Shown: in pieces, positions 59,751 to 64,000 of the stretch
How the letters are laid out: every line of letters begins with the position of its first letter
Numbering within the stretch: the first letter of the stretch is position 1
Assembly: GCA_004347695.1 (NCBI GenBank)
Contig: SLTK01000007.1
Span: 908,823 to 972,822 of the forward strand
Reading direction: 5' to 3'
Source of the DNA: Chloroflexota bacterium
GTDB taxonomy: Bacteria > Chloroflexota > Anaerolineae > Anaerolineales > Anaerolineaceae
DNA: 64,000 nt
Made by a program: the position numbers and the translations under genes
The notes under the pieces: model-generated
The model's input: the letters and a program-made list of their open reading frames with translations, nothing else
Told to the model about the DNA's origin: nothing
The model's database searches: none

Positions 59751-60570
59751 AAAAAACACGGGCTGGCGGCTCTTCATTCAGACCATCCTCGGGCGGGCTT
59801 ATCCGCGTGTGGTGGGTATGTCGCGTGAAAAGTCCTGGCTGTTCTTTGATATTTTCCTGCCGACGCTTTCCGTGTCGGCGTATGTGTTCGTTTACCGCGC
59901 CATTGGCGCACCCGAGGAGTATATCGGCTTCGTGGTGGTGGGTGGCGCCATGACGGCTTTCTGGATGAATATCCTGTGGAGCATGTCCAGCCAGTTGTAC
60001 TGGGAAAAAGAGACGGGTAATCTGGCGCTCTACATCATGTCGCCGACCAACCTGATGGCCATCCTGTTAGGCATGGCGCTTGGCGGGTTGGTCGCCACGG
60101 CGCAGCGCGCGCTTGGCATCATCCTGCTGGGCAGCCTGGCTTTCAAGGTCCAATACGCACTGGGCAGCTTCTGGCAGTTGCTGCTGGTCTTTTTCCTGGC
60201 GATGACTGCGCTCTATGGCATGGGCATGATGACTGCGTCCCTGTTTTTGTTGCTCAGCCGTGAGGCGTGGCACATTGCCAACCTGGCCCAGGAGCCGATC
60301 TACCTGGCGGCCGGTTTTTACTTCCCGATAAAAAGCTTCAACTTCTGGGTGGCAGCCGCAGCTTCTATCATCCCGCTGACGCTGGGTCTGGATGCCATGC
60401 GCCAACTGGTGTTTCCATCGGGACCGGCGCTTGGGTTTTTGAACGTCAGGGTCGAAATTTTCATCCTGATCGGGCTGTCGGTCTTGTTCATCACCGCGGC
60501 TCGCATCCTGCTTCGTAAAATGGAACGGCTGGCGATTCGTGAAGGCCGTTTGACGGAGAGCCGGAGGTAA
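59734..60570 (+). CDS. ABC-2 permease, first subunit
   Basis: A 278-residue protein with about six hydrophobic helices (LSVSAYVFVYRAIG, GFVVVGGAMTAFWMNILWSM, LALYIMSPTNLMAILLGMAL). The TNLMAILLG and REAWHIANLAQEP blocks match ABC-2 permeases. The start at 59734 is chosen; the frame is open to 59677 inside the ATPase gene. It should pair with the second permease subunit. Confidence 0.88.
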   Translation: METAIRKNTGWRLFIQTILGRAYPRVVGMSREKSWLFFDIFLPTLSVSAYVFVYRAIGAPEEYIGFVVVGGAMTAFWMNILWSMSSQLYWEKETGNLALYIMSPTNLMAILLGMALGGLVATAQRALGIILLGSLAFKVQYALGSFWQLLLVFFLAMTALYGMGMMTASLFLLLSREAWHIANLAQEPIYLAAGFYFPIKSFNFWVAAAASIIPLTLGLDAMRQLVFPSGPALGFLNVRVEIFILIGLSVLFITAARILLRKMERLAIREGRLTESRR

Positions 60571-60573
60571 ACC

Positions 60574-61416
60574 ATGAATCTGCGCTCTTTTCGCACGGCA
60601 GCCTGGCTGGGCTGGAAAATCGAGTCGAACTGGACCGATCCGTTCCTGTTCGCGGTCTATTCGATCATAAAACCGTTGGCGGGGGCAGCAATTCTGGTAG
60701 TGATGTACTCCATCATCACCAAAGGTGACTTCACCAACCCGCTTTTTCCCTACATCTACCTTGGCAACGCCTTCTACATGTATGTCGGCGCAGTCATGAC
60801 CGGGGTCTCGTGGGCGATTATTGACGACCGTGAGCATTACCGCACCCTGAAATATATGTATGTCGCGCCAATCCGTATCCCGCTTTACTTGATCGGGCGG
60901 GCGGTGGCGCGCTTTCTCACCGGCAGTTTTTCGGTGTTCATCACCATTGTGTTTGGCGCGCTTTTCCTGCATGTGCCCATCGAGGTGGCGCAGGTGGACT
61001 GGCTGCTCTTCAGCGTCAGTCTGCTGATGGGCGTGGTGCTGCTGGCGCTGATGGGCCTGACCCTGGCGGGCATCACACTGTTGTTGGCGCGTCATTCGGA
61101 TTATTTAGGAGATGCCGTTGCCGGCGGGTTATACTTGTTTAGCGGAGCTGTTTTCCCGCTGGATGTCCTGCCCGCCTGGCTGCGCCCCATCGGCTATGCC
61201 ATGCCCATTACTTACTGGCTGGAATTGCTGCGGCGCTCGCTGGTTGGATCGGTCGCGCAGGCTTTTCCCACCCTCGCCAGCTTGAGCAATAACCAATTGC
61301 TGGCGATTTTAGGCGGCATGATCGTTTTGGCCGCATTCATCGCAGTGATCACTTTTCGCTATTGTGACCATCAGGCGCGTGAGCGCGGTTATATCGATCG
61401 CACAACCAATTATTAA
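60574..61416 (+). CDS. ABC-2 permease, second subunit
   Basis: A 280-residue protein with about six hydrophobic helices. VGAVMTGVSWAIIDDREHYR and TLKYMYVAPI are the ABC-2 loop, and GGLYLFSGAVFPLDVLPAWL followed by MPITYWLELLRRS is the typical late part. It starts 3 bp after the first permease stop. Confidence 0.88.
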   Translation: MNLRSFRTAAWLGWKIESNWTDPFLFAVYSIIKPLAGAAILVVMYSIITKGDFTNPLFPYIYLGNAFYMYVGAVMTGVSWAIIDDREHYRTLKYMYVAPIRIPLYLIGRAVARFLTGSFSVFITIVFGALFLHVPIEVAQVDWLLFSVSLLMGVVLLALMGLTLAGITLLLARHSDYLGDAVAGGLYLFSGAVFPLDVLPAWLRPIGYAMPITYWLELLRRSLVGSVAQAFPTLASLSNNQLLAILGGMIVLAAFIAVITFRYCDHQARERGYIDRTTNY

Positions 61417-61471
61417 TGGATTTGTTTTTCGTAGCGGCGGGCGCTGCCCGCCAGTTCTGTTTGGTTTATGG

Positions 61472-61477
61472 TACGAT
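61472..61477 (+). promoter_or_regulatory. Possible -10 box of elp3, leaderless
   Basis: TACGAT ends 6 nt before the ATG at 61484; no ribosome site is visible. Confidence 0.4.
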
Positions 61478-61483
61478 ACCATC

Positions 61484-63070
61484 ATGAATGAGTGGAGCAA
61501 GAACAAGGTCATCACCTCTGAGAACCAGGCGACAGCCCGCGTGGTGTTGGATGAAGTGCGCCGTGGGCGGGACGTGATCAAGTCCATCCGGCGCCATCCG
61601 CTGCCCAACGGCGGCTATCTGGCCAAGTCGGTGCTTGTGGCTGCTTACCATGGCCTGGTCGCCAGCGGTGAATGGACCGAGGATGGCGACCTGCTTTCCC
61701 GCATCCGCACGAAGCCGGTGCGCACGCTTTCCGGCGTGACCACGGTCACCGTGCTGACCAAACCGTACCCGTGCCCGGGCAAGTGTATTTTCTGCCCGAC
61801 CGATGTGCGCATGCCCAAGTCGTACCTGCCGGACGAACCCGGCGCAGCCCGCGCTTTCCAGAATAATTTCGACCCCTATGCTCAGGTGCGTTCGCGGCTC
61901 GAATCCTACCAGGCCAACGGTCACCCGACCGATAAAATCGAGCTGCTCATTTTAGGCGGCACCTGGTCTTCATACCGGCGCGATTATCAGGAGTGGTTTG
62001 TGCAACGCTGCTTCGATGCACTCAACGAGGTGGATTCTGCCTCTCTGCCCGAAGCGCAAAACCGGAATGAAACTGCTTTGCATCGCAACGTCGGACTGGT
62101 GATCGAGACTCGCCCGGACGAAATTACACCTAAAGAGCTGGCCTGGCTGCGCTACCTGGGCGTCACCAAAGTGCAGATGGGTGCGCAGTCGTTGGATGAT
62201 CACATCCTGGAGCTTAACCAGCGCGGGCATACTACCGCCGGGACCTTGCAGGCTACTGCGCTGCTGCGCGCTGGCGGGTTTAAAGTGGTGCTGCACTGGA
62301 TGCCCAATTTGTTGGGCGCCACGCCTGAATCCGACCGGCAGGATTTCTTTAAGCTGTGGCAGGGTTACTGCCCCGACGAAATCAAAATCTACCCCTGCCA
62401 GTTGCTGGAAAATGCCGATCTGTATGCTTACTGGCAGCGAGGTGAGTACCACCCCTATACCACTGAAGAACTGGTACAACTGATTGCGGATGTCAAGCTG
62501 TCGATTCCGGCCTACTGCCGCGTCAACCGCGTTATCCGCGACATCCCGTCCACTCATGTGGTAGAAGGCAACCGCCGTACCAGCCTGCGCCAGGATGCAC
62601 TGGCTGAGTTGGCTGCCCGTGGGCAATCCTGCGGCTGCATTCGCTGCCGCGAGGTGCGCGGGGAAAAGGTCGATATCGAGACGCTGCGGCTGGACGACCT
62701 GGTCTATCCGGCAGCCTGCGCCGAGGAGCACTTTCTGCATTACCGGACGCCCGAAGGACGCATTGCCGGGTACCTGCGGCTTTCACTGCCGCAAGCCGGC
62801 GCCCCGGAAGTGGGACTGCCTGACCTGACCGGTGCTGCCTTGATCCGCGAGGTGCACGTCTACGGACAGTCGCTGCCGGTTGGCGGCGGGCAAGACGGCG
62901 CTGCCCAGCATGTGGGCCTGGGTACCCGCCTGCTGGAAAAAGCCGAGCACATCGCTCGTGAGCACGGATTTGAACGCATGGCGGTCATTGCCGCCATTGG
63001 CACCCGCCGCTATTACCGGGCGCGCGGCTTTGAATCCGGCGAGCTGTATTTGGTAAAGGCAGTCACTTAA
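61484..63070 (+). CDS. elp3: tRNA uridine(34) carboxymethyl-modifying enzyme Elp3
   Basis: A 528-residue radical SAM/acetyltransferase. KPYPCPGKCIFCPTDVRMPK carries the Elp3-type cysteine motif, and SYLPDEPGAARAFQNNFDPY, GGTWSSYRRDYQEWFVQRC and MGAQSLDDHILELNQRGH follow. The C-terminal GNAT domain ends in VGLGTRLLEKAEHIAREHGF and GTRRYYRARGFESGELYLVK. Elp3 makes cm5U at the tRNA wobble position; known bacterial examples include Dehalococcoides. The start at 61484 gives MNEWSKNK; an earlier frame to 61364 overlaps the permease. Confidence 0.95.
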   Translation: MNEWSKNKVITSENQATARVVLDEVRRGRDVIKSIRRHPLPNGGYLAKSVLVAAYHGLVASGEWTEDGDLLSRIRTKPVRTLSGVTTVTVLTKPYPCPGKCIFCPTDVRMPKSYLPDEPGAARAFQNNFDPYAQVRSRLESYQANGHPTDKIELLILGGTWSSYRRDYQEWFVQRCFDALNEVDSASLPEAQNRNETALHRNVGLVIETRPDEITPKELAWLRYLGVTKVQMGAQSLDDHILELNQRGHTTAGTLQATALLRAGGFKVVLHWMPNLLGATPESDRQDFFKLWQGYCPDEIKIYPCQLLENADLYAYWQRGEYHPYTTEELVQLIADVKLSIPAYCRVNRVIRDIPSTHVVEGNRRTSLRQDALAELAARGQSCGCIRCREVRGEKVDIETLRLDDLVYPAACAEEHFLHYRTPEGRIAGYLRLSLPQAGAPEVGLPDLTGAALIREVHVYGQSLPVGGGQDGAAQHVGLGTRLLEKAEHIAREHGFERMAVIAAIGTRRYYRARGFESGELYLVKAVT

Positions 63071-63106
63071 CTCCGTGCATTGCTCGTGCTCTTTAATCTG
63101 GATTTT

Positions 63107-63457
63107 TCAATATTCCAATAACTTCATTAATTCTTGGGAAAGCAAGGGTAAATCATGGGTTACGGTCCGCCATATTATCGGCAAACTTACGCCGAAATAC
63201 TCATGCACCATGATATTTCGCATTCCACGCATTTCTAACCAGCCCATGTCAGGATAACGATCCTGAATGGCTTTGGGAATATACCCTGCCGCTTCCCCAA
63301 TAACTTCCAAATTGCGAATGACCGCATCCACGGTTTTGGCATCGTCTGTAAACTGGCCGTACGTCATACCAGCGGTATATGCTTGAATTTTCTCGATACA
63401 GGTTAGGATATCGGTGATACGTAGTTTCCAGTCGCGGCCGGTGGTTTTAGCGGGCAT
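63107..63457 (-). CDS. hepT: HepT-like ribonuclease toxin
   Basis: A 116-residue HEPN protein. RNIMVHEYFGV contains the Rx4HxY ribonuclease motif, and AVIRNLEVIGEAAGYIPKAI and YTAGMTYGQF match HepT. It degrades RNA unless modified. The start at 63457 overlaps the mntA gene by 11 bp, a standard toxin-antitoxin order. Confidence 0.92.
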   Translation of the reverse strand: MPAKTTGRDWKLRITDILTCIEKIQAYTAGMTYGQFTDDAKTVDAVIRNLEVIGEAAGYIPKAIQDRYPDMGWLEMRGMRNIMVHEYFGVSLPIIWRTVTHDLPLLSQELMKLLEY

Positions 63458-63737
63458 AGATGGCTTCCTTGAGAATTCGTTCGCGCAAAGCTGGATGGAG
63501 CGCATCCGGCGTGACTAAATCAACCCGGCGCCCAATCCATTCCTCGAGCAAAAGTTTTAGCCGCACAAATTCGAACAAACCAACCGCACGGTCGAATTCA
63601 ACCAGAATGTCAACATCGCTGGTTTTACTGGAATCTCCGCGCGCCACAGAGCCGAAAACGGCCAAATTTTTGACCCCGCGCTCAAGTAAATCAGCCTGGT
63701 GGGATTTGAAAATCTCAAAAACGTCTTCCCGCTTCAT
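63447..63737 (-). CDS. mntA: MntA-like nucleotidyltransferase antitoxin
   Basis: A 96-residue minimal nucleotidyltransferase. LAVFGSVARGDSSKTSDVDI gives GSx10DxD, and RRVDLVTPDAL the third acid. MntA antitoxins block HepT by AMPylation of a tyrosine. TATACT lies 20 nt upstream of the ATG and AGGA is its ribosome site. Confidence 0.92.
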   Translation of the reverse strand: MKREDVFEIFKSHQADLLERGVKNLAVFGSVARGDSSKTSDVDILVEFDRAVGLFEFVRLKLLLEEWIGRRVDLVTPDALHPALRERILKEAIYAR

Positions 63738-63813
63738 AGCACACTGTTCCTGCGCTTAGTATAGCTGAATTCTTGCTTTGATAACGCGCTGAACCGCGGA
63801 ATTTTTATCCACT

Positions 63814-63999
63814 TTAATTTCGTGGCACGTGAAACGTGGCACTTGACACGAATTGCCTTATGGGCGCAAAACTAAACCGGTGCAGCTTGCAAGGTCCGAT
63901 CTCATCCAACCCGGCGCGGTGGGCAGCGGTGCCATAGCCCTTGTTACGGGCAAAGCAATACCCCGGGTAAGTCTCCTCAAGTTCCAGCATGACCGCGTC
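63814..63999 (-). CDS. rnhB: Ribonuclease HII, C-terminal end (cut by window)
   Basis: The minus-strand frame runs in from the right edge and reads LEETYPGYCFARNKGYGTAA, HRAGLDEIGPCKLHRFSFAP and ends 14 residues later. GYGTxxHxxxLxxxGPxxxHRxSFAP is the C-terminal signature of RNase HII, which removes ribonucleotides and RNA primers from DNA. The tail covers a parS-like sequence at 63821. Confidence 0.9.
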   Translation of the reverse strand, partial: DAVMLELEETYPGYCFARNKGYGTAAHRAGLDEIGPCKLHRFSFAPIRQFVSSATFHVPRN

Positions 64000-64000
64000 C

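Noticed and set aside
63821-63836. A third parS-like site, CGTGGCACGTGAAACG
   Set aside because: Only the right half matches the ParB consensus (12 of 16 overall) and the sequence lies inside the end of the rnhB frame. Chance or a local repeat is more likely.

Overview
The window looks like a chromosomal segment of a non-phototrophic, probably anaerobic or facultative bacterium of the Chloroflexota, most likely an Anaerolineae relative. This is inferred from gene content rather than from any marker phylogeny: an Elp3 radical-SAM/GNAT enzyme, SpoVS, a PucC-like MFS protein, a pair of deoxynucleoside kinases, an AmrS radical SAM enzyme, a free-standing PEP/pyruvate-binding protein and PdxST. 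The DNA is fairly GC-rich, with clearly AT-richer islands near 13.45-15.1 kb, 19.9-21.1 kb, 38.9-39.4 kb and 47.7 kb. Both ends cut genes: an inositol-monophosphatase-type gene on the left and rnhB on the right.

Layout. 0-8 kb: CcrM-like DNA methyltransferase and oligoendopeptidase overlap as an operon, followed by a short-chain dehydrogenase, a lipoprotein with a duplicated domain, and galE. 7.8-18 kb (minus strand): a 1302-residue secreted M23-like protein, holA, a DUF6391-like membrane protein, an AT-rich type II restriction-modification pair, a PucC-like transporter and radA. 18-24.3 kb: dnaN, then a decaying stretch holding an IS3-type transposase relic, an apparent UGA-selenocysteine deiodinase-like gene with a bacterial SECIS hairpin, and the relic of a glucose-6-phosphate dehydrogenase gene; then a PEP/pyruvate-binding protein, a repeat cluster and two parS sites. 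24.3-28 kb (minus): a GntR regulator, a band-7 protein, a PLDc_N protein, an ABC ATPase and a permease. 28-30 kb: nrfHA for nitrite ammonification behind an FNR-like site. 30-39 kb: L,D-transpeptidase, AmrS, a REP-associated transposase between copies of its likely repeats, Mrp ATPase, ferredoxin, DsbA-like protein, deoxynucleoside kinase and spoVS. About 39.0-39.48 kb: an AT-rich intergenic region with phased DnaA boxes. 39.5-49 kb: nucleotidyltransferase, second deoxynucleoside kinase, hydrolase, ComEC, an insertion with DHFR-like and VOC genes, YchF and tRNA-Leu. 49.5-57.7 kb (plus): pdxS-pdxT, an R3H-type ATPase, tmk, a DsbA-cyclophilin fusion lipoprotein, a PrsW-like protease and plsC. 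57.8-64 kb: a methyltransferase, an ABC-2 exporter, elp3, the HepT-MntA toxin-antitoxin pair and the end of rnhB.

Several signals fit an origin-proximal location: dnaN, two consensus parS sites and a DnaA-box cluster lie within about 21 kb. Neither dnaA nor parAB is in the window, so this remains an inference.

Three families of palindromic repeats are scattered between genes: a 119-bp MITE-like element (three copies), a GGTGC/GCACC double-hairpin element associated with the transposase gene (five loci, one of them a tandem array with a 135-bp period), and a GTAG-starting hairpin of about 65 bp (three copies). Several genes have a -10 hexamer so close to the ATG that leaderless mRNAs are likely. 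The strongest unusual signal is the selenoprotein candidate at 19991-20698.
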